Numbered from the stretch's first letter, positions 8,301 to 17,937 are shown. The stretch: DNA of 64,000 nucleotides from a bacterium (GCA_021780105.1 JAJXZJ010000046.1:186001-250000); one strand, 5' to 3'. The notes: generated from the sequence alone by a model not told the origin. Made by a program: numbers and translations.

Positions 8301-10522
8301 ACCGGCTCGAAGTTGTCGCACGCGTAAAGCACCCAGTCCGCGTCCGCCGGCAGACCCAGCACGGCTTGGCCCTGGTCGTCGCCGAATTCGTCCCACAGCG
8401 CGAGCCGGTAGTTGTGCTTGTCCTGGTAAAGCGTGCTGGAGCCGCGGATGCTGATGCCGGCGCGCACGCTCAACGTGGGCGGGTTCGTCAGCGAAGTCCG
8501 GCCCGCGCCCGGATCGAAGACGGCGAAGTTGGCGAACTGCCGCCGGCCGGAAGGCACCGCGCCGCCTTTGAAATTGTAAAGGACCAGCAGCGGCAGGTTG
8601 GAGGTGAAGTTGGTGACGTTGTCACTCAACGCCAGATAGGTTTCGCTGTGCGGCGCCCCCGGCAGCAGCCCCGGCACGAAGGCGCGGGCGCGGACCTGCA
8701 CGCTGTTGGAAATGACCAGCGCACTGGTGAACACCGGCGACAGCTCCGTCGGCAGATTCGTGCCCAGTTCGTAGTGAATGACCGCGTTGGTCGCCGGCGT
8801 GCTCAGCGCCAGGGCAAACGGCGTCACGAACGTGCTGCCGGTTTGCGAGAACTTCACATCCGGCGCAAACCCCGCTCCGCCGATGGCGTTGGGCGCGCCC
8901 GGCGTCGGCGTCGGGAAATACAGCAACAGGTTTGGGCTCGCGCGGTCCCGGCCGTAGGAAACGTCGGCCGATTGTGCCGGGTAGCTCAACGCGGAAACCA
9001 GATTGGTCTGCGCGTCCGACAAGGCGAGGTAGCCGCCCGCCTTCGGGAGCGTGAAATCCGTGTGCAGCGGCGCGGCGGCATTCGTGCGGTTTTTGCCCGA
9101 AGCAAACACGATCAGGTATTGATTCGGCAGCAGGCTGACCGCAGGAAACCGCCATTGCGCGGGCTGCGTGGCGGCGTCGCTGAAAAACCAGCCGTTCAGG
9201 TTCACGGTCGCGTCGCTGCCGTTGAACAATTCGATCCAGTCCGAGCTGTCGCCATCCTCATCGCGCAGCGTCTTTTTGTTGTCCGCCATGATTTCGTTGA
9301 TCATGACCGCGGTGACCGCCGTTTCGGGATTGAGCGTGTAATTCCAACCAGAACCGGTGAAGGCGTTGGGCGGGACGGCGAGGTCCTGGATGCCGTGGTT
9401 CGGACTCCACGCCACCTGCACGACGCCCGTTGCTGGCTGCGGAAATGCGAAGAGATAGTCCGTGCCGGTCACGGCGGTGAGGTTCGTCGCCGGGCGGCCG
9501 TTCACCAGCAAGTCGCCGGCGTCCACGCCGGTCACGTTCTTGTTGAACATCACTTCGATCTGCGTCAGCGCCGAAACCAGCGTGCCGGCGGGCGGCTCAA
9601 CGGTGGTCACCGCGGGAGGCGTGGTGTCGGGGACGCCGCCCGAGGCAATCGTGGTGATGACGACGTTGTCCAGATGCGTGTTTTCGTTGGCGCCGCCGGT
9701 GCGGCCGGCGACGACGAACCGGCCCGGTCCGGGGCTGAAATTGACGGCGGCGTGGTCAAGCAGCGTCGCGCCTTTCCAGACCACCGTCAGTTGCGAGTTG
9801 GTGCTCAACTCGACGTGCAGGTGCGCCCAGCAAAGGCCGGCCGGATTGCCGGTGTTCTGGCCGTCGTAGGGTCCGGTCTGAATGCTGTTGGCGTCGGTGC
9901 AGGCGTTTTGGCCCGCCGGGTCGGCAGCGTTGACGCCGTTTTCGTCCGGCATGGCGTATTCAAGAATCGTCTGGTTGTCCACGCGCACGATTACGCCCTC
10001 GATGTCGCTGCCGTCGGGGAGGGGGTTGCCCGCCCACGTGTCGAAGGCGATGGCAATGCCGGAGGCAACGCCGTCTTCCGCCTGGCCGGGCACGGCGAAG
10101 TCGTTGATTGGGTCGGTGCCGGCGAGCATATCCTGCACGACCATGTCACTGGTGTGGACGAAATTGATGCTGAAACCGTCGGCCGGCCGGCCGCTGGTCG
10201 GATTGCCCACGCGCAAGTCCGCGTCGAACGTGAATCCTTCGACGACCTGGTTCGGGTCCAGGTCCGGAAACATCACCGCTGCGTCCGTGCCGCTGACGGC
10301 ATCCAGCAGGGCGAGATAACCATCGTTGGCGCCGCCGCTGGCTCCGCCCGCGGAGCGCCAGGCGGGGTAGCCGGCCGAGCCAATCATCGCAATGCCCGCC
10401 TTGGCCGGGTCGGCGTTGAAATTAAACGTCGCTGAGCTGGCCAGACACGTGGCGGCTCCCAGCCCCAGCGCCATCAACCGGACCAACCAGACATCGGTTC
10501 CACGAATACGCATAGAAGTCAC
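5333..10522 (-). CDS. Large secreted CotH-kinase / lamin-tail-domain / chitobiase-like surface protein
   Basis: 1729 aa with signal peptide, concanavalin-like N-terminus, repeated lamin-tail segments (VMINEIMADN..DSSDWIELFN; VLVNEALADPDTSQQDSVELFNP; VVINELMFNPP..FIELRN) and a CotH core (VEVFVNVAGGPLNRANYNGVYVLEEKIKI..FGPLWDFDRSLGS). Confidence 0.85.
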   Translation of the reverse strand: MTSMRIRGTDVWLVRLMALGLGAATCLASSATFNFNADPAKAGIAMIGSAGYPAWRSAGGASGGANDGYLALLDAVSGTDAAVMFPDLDPNQVVEGFTFDADLRVGNPTSGRPADGFSINFVHTSDMVVQDMLAGTDPINDFAVPGQAEDGVASGIAIAFDTWAGNPLPDGSDIEGVIVRVDNQTILEYAMPDENGVNAADPAGQNACTDANSIQTGPYDGQNTGNPAGLCWAHLHVELSTNSQLTVVWKGATLLDHAAVNFSPGPGRFVVAGRTGGANENTHLDNVVITTIASGGVPDTTPPAVTTVEPPAGTLVSALTQIEVMFNKNVTGVDAGDLLVNGRPATNLTAVTGTDYLFAFPQPATGVVQVAWSPNHGIQDLAVPPNAFTGSGWNYTLNPETAVTAVMINEIMADNKKTLRDEDGDSSDWIELFNGSDATVNLNGWFFSDAATQPAQWRFPAVSLLPNQYLIVFASGKNRTNAAAPLHTDFTLPKAGGYLALSDAQTNLVSALSYPAQSADVSYGRDRASPNLLLYFPTPTPGAPNAIGGAGFAPDVKFSQTGSTFVTPFALALSTPATNAVIHYELGTNLPTELSPVFTSALVISNSVQVRARAFVPGLLPGAPHSETYLALSDNVTNFTSNLPLLVLYNFKGGAVPSGRRQFANFAVFDPGAGRTSLTNPPTLSVRAGISIRGSSTLYQDKHNYRLALWDEFGDDQGQAVLGLPADADWVLYACDNFEPVLIHNPFMHDLSRTIGRYSSRVRLVEVFVNVAGGPLNRANYNGVYVLEEKIKISPDRVNIDKLQPEQATPPLVTGGYLLGIDRPPAGEGQIYAAAQGINSEDPKYVELTQPQRQAQWQYINAYLNNFYATLEAPNFADPVNGYAQFVDVDSWIDHHILNTLAFNVDALRLSTFFYKPRDGKLTFGPLWDFDRSLGSTDGRDTNPRVWQSQVPDYGTDMFHYPWWDRLFLDIDFWQKWIDRWEELRRGPFALTNLYAEVDGLTGQLREAEAREIVRWPGFTTPRGGSYQWEIDHMKSWLSNRVDFIDTNFVAAPAISLPGGPINGWVSVSLSGPAKATIFYTADGSDPRQRGGGILPAAIPYTGPFYVTRNERIVARAYDPSHRNLTGTAANPPLSSPWSGPVAATYTLTTPALRITEIMYHDAPPPAGDTNDVENFSYLELQNTGTTPLNLIGFSLTGGIQFTFTAASGVTNLPAGGYVLVVKNTAAFLSRHPGATNIAGEYTGSLSNAGDQLVLTGPMQEPILDFTFNNNWYPITDGLGFSLVPTDVNAPADAWSSAANWRVSGELHGSPGATDAPPRAFPTVLVNEALADPDTSQQDSVELFNPTDTPADIGGWFLSDDFQTPLKYRIPDHTIVPTNGFVVLTAAQFGAGTNGFGLSRLGDSAHLFSGNGTNITGYTHGFKFGASRKGVSFGRSVTSDSLEHFVAQLRPTLGAPNAGPVVGPVVINELMFNPPLLGTNNNTLDEFIELRNISTRPVPLFDTAAPTNTWQLGDGVTFTFPTGATLPAGGYALVVNFDPASSPVQLALFCAKYNVDAATPIGGPYTGNLANEGESVGLYEPGKPETASDPQPGQVPHVLVDQVEYRNQAPWPTNADGTGFSLQRIDSSAFGDEPANWQAAAPTAGADNPPAPLTDLRFDAAELIGGVTHLHFQALAGRTYSVLFREQVADGAWQKLVDVPAPTTNTEEDISDPATAATRFYLLVSPAQP

Positions 10523-10819
10523 CTGTCAGCCCCGCCTGTCTCAGACAGGACCGGATGCACCGCCAGCCTCCAGTCACCGTCACATTAGATTGCGGGTCAA
10601 CACGGCCGGAGTATTCATTTTTCTGTTTTGGAAGCAATTTCTTTACCAGTTCTTGATTGCGCTGGCCGGGCAGAAGCTCGGCCCGGCGGCACCGCCGCGC
10701 CGCCCTACCATTAAAATTCCGCAAATCAGGACACTACCGCTGGCCGGCTTGCCAAGCGGCCGGGCCGTGCTTTACTTCGGCTCGAACGGATGGTTGCCGC
10801 CAAGTCCTGATGCCTGACC

Positions 10820-11197
10820 ATGAATGCCGCCTGGCCCCGTCTTTTGCGCGTCGCCGAAAGCGAAGTCCACGACACACTGCACCGGTTGCCGGCGCGTTTG
10901 CGCGTGGCGGCCGGGCCGCTGCCGGTGACTTACGAGCGTGTTCCGAACGCGGCGATCCTGGCCGACGGTTTTGAGCCGGATTTGCTGGGTCTGTTTGTCG
11001 GCAATGCGTTTGACGAGGAAGCATCCGGCGCGCTGGACGTGCCGCCGCAGATTCTGCTCTTTCTCGAAAACATTTGGGACTTCGCCGAGGGCGACGAGGC
11101 GGTGTATCGCGAAGAAGTCCGCACGACCTATCTCCACGAACTCGGACACTACCTCGGCCTCGACGAACTGGACCTGGAGGAACGCGGGCTGGAGTAG
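10820..11197 (+). CDS. Metallopeptidase family protein (zincin-like, DUF1025 type)
   Basis: EVRTTYLHELGHYLGLDELDLEERGL with HExxH-x-x-x-x-D pattern. Confidence 0.85.
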   Translation: MNAAWPRLLRVAESEVHDTLHRLPARLRVAAGPLPVTYERVPNAAILADGFEPDLLGLFVGNAFDEEASGALDVPPQILLFLENIWDFAEGDEAVYREEVRTTYLHELGHYLGLDELDLEERGLE

Positions 11198-11221
11198 CCG
11201 CCGGCCGGCGCATCGTCGCCG

Positions 11222-12319
11222 TCAATGCAGCTTGCGGCTGTTGAGGGCGGTGACGTCCACGTTCTTGGGCGCCTCGACCAGCAGCCGTTTCACGTCGGCG
11301 ACAAAGCGCTGCACATCCTGTTCACTCGTGTCCCACGCGCACATCAGCCGCGAGCCGCCCTGGCCGATGAAGGTGTAAAACTTCCAGCCCACCGCGCGCA
11401 ACGCGACGATCAGGAACGGCGGCATCTCGGCGAAGACGGCGTTCGCCTGGCGCGGGAACAGAATCTTGATCTCCGGAAGGCGCGCCAGCTCGTCGTGGAG
11501 CAACCGCGCCATCGCGTTGGCGTGGGTGGCGTGCCGCCGCCAGGCGCCGTCCTGCAACATGCCGACCCACGGCGCGGACATGAACCGCATTTTCGAGCAA
11601 AGCTGACCGGCCTGCTTGCAGCGGTAGTCGAATTCCGCCGCCAGGTCGCGGTTGAAGAACACCACGGCGTCGCCCACGTGCGTGCCGTTCTTCGTGCCGC
11701 CGAAACACAGCACGTCCACGCCCGCCTGCCAGGTGATTTCCTTGGGCTTCACATCGAGCGAGGCCACGGCATTCGCAAAGCGTGCGCCATCCATGTGCAG
11801 TTTCAGCCCGAACTGCCGCGTTTTGGCCCAGATCGCCTTTAGTTCCTCGACCGTGTAAACCGTGCCCAGCTCGGTGGCCTGGGTGACGCTCACCGCCCGC
11901 GGCTTCGGATAATGAATGTCCGTCCGCTTGGTCACCATCCGTTCGATGCCGGCGGGATCAATCTTGCCGTCGGCGCCGGGAATCTGGAGCACCTTCATCC
12001 CGTTCGAGAAAAACTCCGGCGCGCCGCATTCGTCGGTTTCCACGTGCGCGGTCTCGTGGCAGAGAATGCCGTGGTAAGACTGGCCCAGCGACGCCAGTGA
12101 GAGCGAGTTCGCCGCCGTGCCGTTGAAGACGAAAAACACCTCGCACTCCATCTCGAAAACCTCGCGGATGAGGTCCGCGGCGCGCGCGGTCCAGGGATCG
12201 TCGCCGTAGCCGACGGCGTGGCCGCGGTTGGCTTCTTCGAGGGCGGCCCAGGCTTCGGGACAAATGCCGGCGTAATTGTCGCTGGCGAAGTGACGACGGA
12301 TTTCCAAGTGATTGCTCAT
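11222..12319 (-). CDS. Low-specificity threonine aldolase family protein
   Basis: FASDNYAGICPEAWAALEEANRGHAVGYGDDPWT...HMDGARFANAVASL...FGGTKNGT; PLP-dependent beta-eliminating lyase pattern; ATG at 12319. Confidence 0.85.
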   Translation of the reverse strand: MSNHLEIRRHFASDNYAGICPEAWAALEEANRGHAVGYGDDPWTARAADLIREVFEMECEVFFVFNGTAANSLSLASLGQSYHGILCHETAHVETDECGAPEFFSNGMKVLQIPGADGKIDPAGIERMVTKRTDIHYPKPRAVSVTQATELGTVYTVEELKAIWAKTRQFGLKLHMDGARFANAVASLDVKPKEITWQAGVDVLCFGGTKNGTHVGDAVVFFNRDLAAEFDYRCKQAGQLCSKMRFMSAPWVGMLQDGAWRRHATHANAMARLLHDELARLPEIKILFPRQANAVFAEMPPFLIVALRAVGWKFYTFIGQGGSRLMCAWDTSEQDVQRFVADVKRLLVEAPKNVDVTALNSRKLH

Positions 12320-12470
12320 GATCAATTCGCAAAAACGGCCCGGAGTCTGCGCCGCCGCCGCCGGGCTGGCGAGCACTTTGCGGTCGTCGGAAGAAGCGGA
12401 TTGCGGCGGCCGCGGAAGTCCGCGACGTTCCGGCATTGGAAAACGCCTCGTTCCCGGCCATGCTCGCGCC

Positions 12471-13079
12471 ATGAGGCAAGCCGGTTATCGCCAGGCGATC
12501 GAGGATTACATCCGCGCAAACGCGCAACCGCCGGACAAGTTCAGCCACCAACCGCGGCTGTATCAACTGGCGCGGCGGTTGGCTGGCGACCGGCCGTTCG
12601 ACGACGACGTGCTGCACGCCGCGGCGTGGCTGCACGATCTGGGCGTGTTCGTCGGCCACCGGCCGGAGGACGTTGCCGCGCTGGCCGTGTGGGACCACGT
12701 GGCCTACGCGGTGAAAATGGTGCCGCCGTTGCTGGAGCAGTGGGGATTTCCCGCCGGCAGAATTCCGGCCGTGCTCGAAGTCATCCGCACGCATCTGCCG
12801 TCGGCGAGGCCGACGTGCTTCGAAGGCACGCTGATGCGCGACGCGGACCTGCTGGAGCAGCTTGGCGCCGTCGCGATTCTGCGCACGGTCAGCAAAGTGG
12901 GGCGGGACACGCGCTTCGTGCGCTTTGCCGACGCGTTGCGCGTGCTGCGCCGGAACGCGGAGCAACTGCCTGCGCTGCTGGAACTGGACACCGCACGCCA
13001 TTTGGCCGAGCCGCGCGTGGCGGTGTTGCGCACTTTCCTCGTGACGGCGGAAACCGAGGCGGCCGGGATTGAATTCTAG
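12471..13079 (+). CDS. HD domain-containing phosphohydrolase
   Basis: DDDVLHAAAWLHDLGVF...VIRTHLP...LMRDADLLEQLGAVAILRT; start ATG at 12471. Confidence 0.75.
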   Translation: MRQAGYRQAIEDYIRANAQPPDKFSHQPRLYQLARRLAGDRPFDDDVLHAAAWLHDLGVFVGHRPEDVAALAVWDHVAYAVKMVPPLLEQWGFPAGRIPAVLEVIRTHLPSARPTCFEGTLMRDADLLEQLGAVAILRTVSKVGRDTRFVRFADALRVLRRNAEQLPALLELDTARHLAEPRVAVLRTFLVTAETEAAGIEF

Positions 13080-13097
13080 CCGGCTGGCAACGGCGAC

Positions 13098-14018
13098 TTA
13101 AAGCGCCAGAATGCGGTCCAGTTTTTCGGCAATCTGGTGCAGCCGGGCGGCCGGTTCCACACCGGGCGGCGTGTAGGCGGGTTCGGCAATCGCCCAGCCT
13201 TTGTAGCCCACGTCGTCCAGTGCTTTCATGATGGCCGGCCAGTCGTTGTCGCCGTCGAGATAGTCGGCGTTGAAGCCGGCCCAGAGGCCCTCCTTCTCCA
13301 TTTTCTTTTTGCTGAATTCCTTGAAGTGGAGGTTCTGCGCCCGCTTGTCGAGGATGCGAATCCACTGGTCGGCCCAGCCATAGCGGCCCACGTTGCCGAT
13401 GTCGAACCACCAGCCCACCGCCTGGCTGTTAAACGAATCCACGTAATACCGGGCCTCCATGGGGCTGAGGATGAAATTATTCCAGACGTTTTCGAACGCG
13501 ATTTGCATGCCCAGATCCTCCGCCAGCGGGATCGCCTTGCGAATTTCCGCCTGCGACCGTTCCCACGCATCCGCATAGCCGATCTTCTCGTTGACGACCC
13601 CCGGCACCAGCAACACCGCCGTGGCGCCGTAGGCCTTGGCATCGCGCAGGGATTGGTTGAGACCCTCGAGGCCGGCGGCGCGCACGGCGGGGTCAGGATC
13701 GCTGAGCGGTTTGCCCCAGTGAACGGAGTCGCAGACGCTGGGCACGAGCACGCCGGTCGCGTCGCGCGCTTTGAGCACGTCGGTCTGGTTCATTCCGCTG
13801 TCCATCTGGATGCCGTCCAAGCCGGCGTCCTTGGCCATCTTGAACTTGTCCAGCACGGTGCCCTTGCCGCCGATGCCGCCCCACATGATGCCCTTTTTCC
13901 AAGGGCGTTTGTCGGCGGCGAGCGCGGCGGGTGTGAGTGCCGTGGCAGCGAGGGCGCCGCCCGCGGCCTTCAGAAAATCGCGACGATTGACGGGGTTCAT
14001 GGCGGGAGTTCCGTTCAT
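13098..14018 (-). CDS. Sugar phosphate isomerase/epimerase, TIM-barrel, Tat signal
   Basis: NRRDFLKAAGGALAATALTPAALA Tat-type signal; IAFENVWNNFILSP...WFDIGNVGRYG...LHFKEF. Confidence 0.8.
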   Translation of the reverse strand: MNGTPAMNPVNRRDFLKAAGGALAATALTPAALAADKRPWKKGIMWGGIGGKGTVLDKFKMAKDAGLDGIQMDSGMNQTDVLKARDATGVLVPSVCDSVHWGKPLSDPDPAVRAAGLEGLNQSLRDAKAYGATAVLLVPGVVNEKIGYADAWERSQAEIRKAIPLAEDLGMQIAFENVWNNFILSPMEARYYVDSFNSQAVGWWFDIGNVGRYGWADQWIRILDKRAQNLHFKEFSKKKMEKEGLWAGFNADYLDGDNDWPAIMKALDDVGYKGWAIAEPAYTPPGVEPAARLHQIAEKLDRILAL

Positions 14019-14045
14019 TTGAGATTCAAAACGCAGCGCCTTGGT

Positions 14046-15365
14046 TTAGACGAAGGCTGTGCGGCCCGGCACCGCCATCGGCCGGATGGGCAACTGGCCG
14101 TCCCATTTCAAGTCGTCGGGCACCAGCTTGTCCTCCGACTTCAGAATCTGGTCCCACGTCAGTTCGGCGCCCGTGTAGGCCGCGGTGCGGCCCATGAGCG
14201 CCATGAGCGTGCTGTGGGCCATCCATTCGCCGTCGTTGATCACGTCGCCGCTGCGGATGGAGGCGAACAGTTCGTTGTGCTCGTTCTGATACATGTGCGC
14301 GCCGGGGTTCGGGCCTTTGAACCGCCACGGCTTGGCGCCGCGGATGGTGGGCGCGTTCCAGCCGCCGGTGCCGACGCCGGTTGAGCCAATTACGTAATCC
14401 GAATTGTCGCTGTAGCAGTTGCTGATCTGGCGCTGGGCCATGAAGGCGCGCACGCCGTTTTCGTATTCGAAGAACACGTCAATGTGGTCGTAAATGTTGC
14501 CCTCGTGGTTGGGAATCTGCCGGCCGCCGGTGGCCACGGCCTTGATGGGCAGCGCGCCGTTCATTGCCCAGGCGATCTTGTCAATGCTGTGGCAGGCCTG
14601 CTCCACCAGACCGTCGCCGGAGAGCCACACGAAATTATACCAGTTGCGCAGTTGCCACTCGACGTCGCTCATGCCGGCGGGCCGGGTGTCGGCGGGCGGC
14701 ATGGGCTTCACCGGCCCGGTGAGGTAGGTGGCATAGACCGCCCGCACCTCGCCGAGCTGGCCGTCGTGGATGCGTTGGTAGAAATCCCGGCACGCCTCGT
14801 CGTGGCGCCAGCAGAAGCCCGCCACCAGCGCCAGTTTCTTTTCCTTGGCGGCGGCACCGGAGGCCAGCACCGAGCGCAAGCCGGGCACGTCCGTGGCCAT
14901 CGGTTTTTCGCAGAAAATGTGTTTGCCCGCGTCCACCGCCGCCTTCAGGTGCAGCGGCCGGAACCCCGGCGGCGTGGCCAGCAACACCACATCCACGCCA
15001 CTGGACAGGACTTTCTGGTAGGCGTCCAGGCCGACGAACGTCGTGTCCGGCGTCACGGTGATGCGTTCCTTGAGGGCCGGGTCGCCGCGCAGCGAACCCA
15101 GCGAGTTGCGCGCCTGCGATTCGAGGATGTCGCCGACGGCGCTCAGGACCACGTTTTTATCCGCGTTCAACGCCTGGCTGGCGGCGCCGGTGCCGCGGCC
15201 GCCACAGCCGATCAGCCCCACTTTGAGCGTGTCGCTGTTCGCGGCGAACGCTTTTTCAGGAAACGCCAGGTGGGCGGCAAAGGCCGCGCCGAGCGTGGCG
15301 GCGGTGGAGGTTTTGAGGAATTCACGGCGCGTCGTGGCCAGAGCGGGCTTGGTGTCAGCTTTCAT
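14046..15365 (-). CDS. Gfo/Idh/MocA family oxidoreductase, Tat signal
   Basis: TRREFLKTSTAATLGAAFAAHLAFP; LKVGLIGCGGRGTGAASQAL...GKHIFCEKPMATD. Confidence 0.9.
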   Translation of the reverse strand: MKADTKPALATTRREFLKTSTAATLGAAFAAHLAFPEKAFAANSDTLKVGLIGCGGRGTGAASQALNADKNVVLSAVGDILESQARNSLGSLRGDPALKERITVTPDTTFVGLDAYQKVLSSGVDVVLLATPPGFRPLHLKAAVDAGKHIFCEKPMATDVPGLRSVLASGAAAKEKKLALVAGFCWRHDEACRDFYQRIHDGQLGEVRAVYATYLTGPVKPMPPADTRPAGMSDVEWQLRNWYNFVWLSGDGLVEQACHSIDKIAWAMNGALPIKAVATGGRQIPNHEGNIYDHIDVFFEYENGVRAFMAQRQISNCYSDNSDYVIGSTGVGTGGWNAPTIRGAKPWRFKGPNPGAHMYQNEHNELFASIRSGDVINDGEWMAHSTLMALMGRTAAYTGAELTWDQILKSEDKLVPDDLKWDGQLPIRPMAVPGRTAFV

Positions 15366-15540
15366 CGCAATTTCAAGGTTTATGTTGCCCGCAGTTAAGG
15401 CCCGGGGCGTTGGGCCGTCAAGTCCGGGGCCGGGGCGCGGTGCAGCGGCGAGCTAGGAAGCGCGGCGATTTTCCGCCGCGATTTTCCGCTTTGCCCGGTC
15501 CCGCCATGCGTTATGCTGCCGGCAACAAAAGCCAGAACGT

Positions 15541-16863
15541 ATGGACCACCAGTATGTCGAACGCGTCGTGGATCTGCTCGATCCCAGCCTGAACCGCATT
15601 CTCAACATGACCGTCGAGGACGCCCGCCGGCGCGTGCTCTCCGGCCGGCCGGAGGCCGTGCGCGAGATTGACGGCTCGTTTGCGCTGCTGGCGCGCGACG
15701 GCCAGACCGTCCGCCTGGCGCGCTCGCTGGACCGCCCCATGCGCTATTTCCTCGCCAAACGCGCCGCCGGCCCGGCGCTGATCGTGGCCGACCGGATTGA
15801 CGCCCTCCGCGAACAACTCGACCGCGAGGGCCTCGGCGGGCAGTTCCACCCCAGCTACACGCGCATGGTGCCGGCGCACTACGTGGTGGAACTGCGCCTG
15901 ATCGGCTGTCCGGATCCGGACCCGACCTACACACGCTTCTTCACCCCGGAGCGGAACGTGCTGCCGGCGGACCTCACCGAAATCGGCCGGCGCTACCTCG
16001 GCGCGCTGGCGGAGGAAATCGCCAAGTGGCTGCGGCTGGTGCCGGAGCGCGAGCCGATCGGCGTCGCTTTTTCCGGCGGCGTGGACAGCGGCGCGGTTTT
16101 CCTGACGACCTACCACGTCCTGCGCACGCTGGGCATGAACCCGGCGCGGCTGAAGGCGTTCACGCTGTCCTTCGGCGACGGCCCGGATTTGCGGCAGGCG
16201 CGCGAATTTCTGGACCGCCTCGGCCTGGGCTTGTTTCTTGAACCCATCGAAGCCGATTTCGCTGCACTGGACCCCGCGGAAACGATCCGCGTGCTGGAGG
16301 ACTACAAACCGCTCGACGTCGAGTGCGCCTCGATGGGCCTGGCGCTCGCGCGCGGCATCCGCCAGCGTTATCCCGAATGGCGCTGCCTGCTTGACGGCGA
16401 CGGCGGCGACGAGAACTTGAAGGATTATCCGATCGAGGAAAACCCGGAGCTGACCATCCGCAGCGTGGTGAACAACCTGATGCTTTACCACGAGGGCTGG
16501 GGCGTCGGGCGCATCAAACACTCGCTCACCTACAGCGGCGGTTTGAGCCGGAGCTACACGCGCACCTACGCGCCGGCGCGACACTACGGCTTCGAGGGCT
16601 TCAGCCCGTTCACGCGGCCCAGCGTCGTCGAGGTGGCCGAAGGCATTCCGTTCATCGCGCTTACGCATTACGACGTGCCGACGCTTTACTCGTTGAAGGG
16701 CGAAATTGTGTCACGCGGCGTGAAGGCGGTGACGGGCCTCGACATGCCGGTGTTCGAAAAACGCCGTTTCCAGCACGGCGCGGTGGCCAAGGAACGCCTG
16801 CGTTCGCGGTTGCCGGAGCAGGAAGTGGTTTACCGGCGGCAGTTCCTGGCGATGTATCAGTAA
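15541..16863 (+). CDS. Asparagine synthase-related protein (ATP-pyrophosphatase domain, degenerate N-terminal amidotransferase)
   Basis: IGVAFSGGVDSGAVFLTTYHVL PP-loop; LLDGDGGDENL; N-terminus MDHQYVERVVDLL lacks the Cys2 nucleophile. Confidence 0.75.
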   Translation: MDHQYVERVVDLLDPSLNRILNMTVEDARRRVLSGRPEAVREIDGSFALLARDGQTVRLARSLDRPMRYFLAKRAAGPALIVADRIDALREQLDREGLGGQFHPSYTRMVPAHYVVELRLIGCPDPDPTYTRFFTPERNVLPADLTEIGRRYLGALAEEIAKWLRLVPEREPIGVAFSGGVDSGAVFLTTYHVLRTLGMNPARLKAFTLSFGDGPDLRQAREFLDRLGLGLFLEPIEADFAALDPAETIRVLEDYKPLDVECASMGLALARGIRQRYPEWRCLLDGDGGDENLKDYPIEENPELTIRSVVNNLMLYHEGWGVGRIKHSLTYSGGLSRSYTRTYAPARHYGFEGFSPFTRPSVVEVAEGIPFIALTHYDVPTLYSLKGEIVSRGVKAVTGLDMPVFEKRRFQHGAVAKERLRSRLPEQEVVYRRQFLAMYQ

Positions 16864-16875
16864 CCCAGTCAATTC

Positions 16876-17430
16876 ATGCGCGCTACCGGCCCGGATGAAT
16901 TGGTCGGTTGGATCGCCGCAAGCGGCCTCCTTGCGGTCATGGTCTGGTGCGCTGTCAGGTGGCTCATTCACGGGAAGTCGGTACCCGATCCTTGGGATGC
17001 AGCGACGGCAGCCCGCTTGGACGATCCGGAGATCAAGCCGCTCTGCACGCGTTGCCTCTGTCCGCACGAAGAGACGGATTGGTTCTGCCCCAACTGCGGC
17101 ATGGCTGCCAGTCCTACGACCAACTGGATGCCCTACCTCAACTACCTCTCTCTGGGGGATGTCTTCCGGCACGGGACTTCAGGAGACATCCCGCTGCACT
17201 GGACCGCTGTTCTGGGTTACATCCTGGTCTCGTCCATTTACTACGGAGGTTTCGTAGTTCCTTTCATATGGTTGTCTCCCTTGTTGGGTTCGTTGGCAGC
17301 GATTCCGGGACTGGTGTTTCTGGCGTTCTACTGGCGGCAATTGGCGGGCAACATCCGGCGCCATCGGGACGAACAGGACCATCGTCCGACGCCAATCGAG
17401 GCGGGCACGGGCATTGCACCGGCCGGTTAA
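16876..17430 (+). CDS. Membrane protein with a zinc-ribbon-like motif
   Basis: N-terminal TM; CTRCLCPHEETDWFCPNCGMAA (CxxC-x13-CxxC-like); two further hydrophobic segments. Confidence 0.6.
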   Translation: MRATGPDELVGWIAASGLLAVMVWCAVRWLIHGKSVPDPWDAATAARLDDPEIKPLCTRCLCPHEETDWFCPNCGMAASPTTNWMPYLNYLSLGDVFRHGTSGDIPLHWTAVLGYILVSSIYYGGFVVPFIWLSPLLGSLAAIPGLVFLAFYWRQLAGNIRRHRDEQDHRPTPIEAGTGIAPAG

Positions 17431-17436
17431 AGGAAG

Positions 17437-17937
17437 ATGAACGATCCTTCGATTGCAATCGCTCCCGCCACCGCAGCGGACGTGCCACTGGTGCTGGTGC
17501 TGATCCGCGCGCTCGCCGACTACGAGCGCCTCGCACACGAGGTCACCGCCACCGAGGACTTGCTCCGCGAAACCTTGTTCGGCCCGCAGCCCGCGGCCGA
17601 GGCGATTATTGGCCGCCTCGACGGCCAGCCCGCAGGTTTTGCACTGTTTTTCCCGAACTACTCGACGTTCCTCGGCCGGACGGGAATCTACCTGGAAGAC
17701 ATTTTCGTGAAGCCGGAGTTTCGCGGGCGCGGTCTGGGCGAGGCACTGTTGCGCCATGTCGCCAGCCTCGCCGTGGCACGGAACTGCGGACGGTTCGAGT
17801 GGGCCGTGCTGGACTGGAACGAGCCGGCGATCGGTTTCTACCGCAAGCTGGGAGCGCAGGTCTTGGAAGACTGGAAGATTTGCCGCATCGCGGGTGAGGC
17901 GTTGACGCAGTTGGGCGGAGGAAGTGGTGGTTCTTGA
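17437..17937 (+). CDS. GNAT family N-acetyltransferase
   Basis: IYLEDIFVKPEFRGRGLGEALLRHVASLAVARNCGRFEWAVLDWNEPAIGFYRKLGA. Confidence 0.9.
   Translation: MNDPSIAIAPATAADVPLVLVLIRALADYERLAHEVTATEDLLRETLFGPQPAAEAIIGRLDGQPAGFALFFPNYSTFLGRTGIYLEDIFVKPEFRGRGLGEALLRHVASLAVARNCGRFEWAVLDWNEPAIGFYRKLGAQVLEDWKICRIAGEALTQLGGGSGGS

Noticed and set aside
12320-12470. Divergent promoter region between threonine aldolase and HD-domain gene
   Set aside because: An intergenic gap exists, but no convincing -35/-10 or operator sequence was seen.
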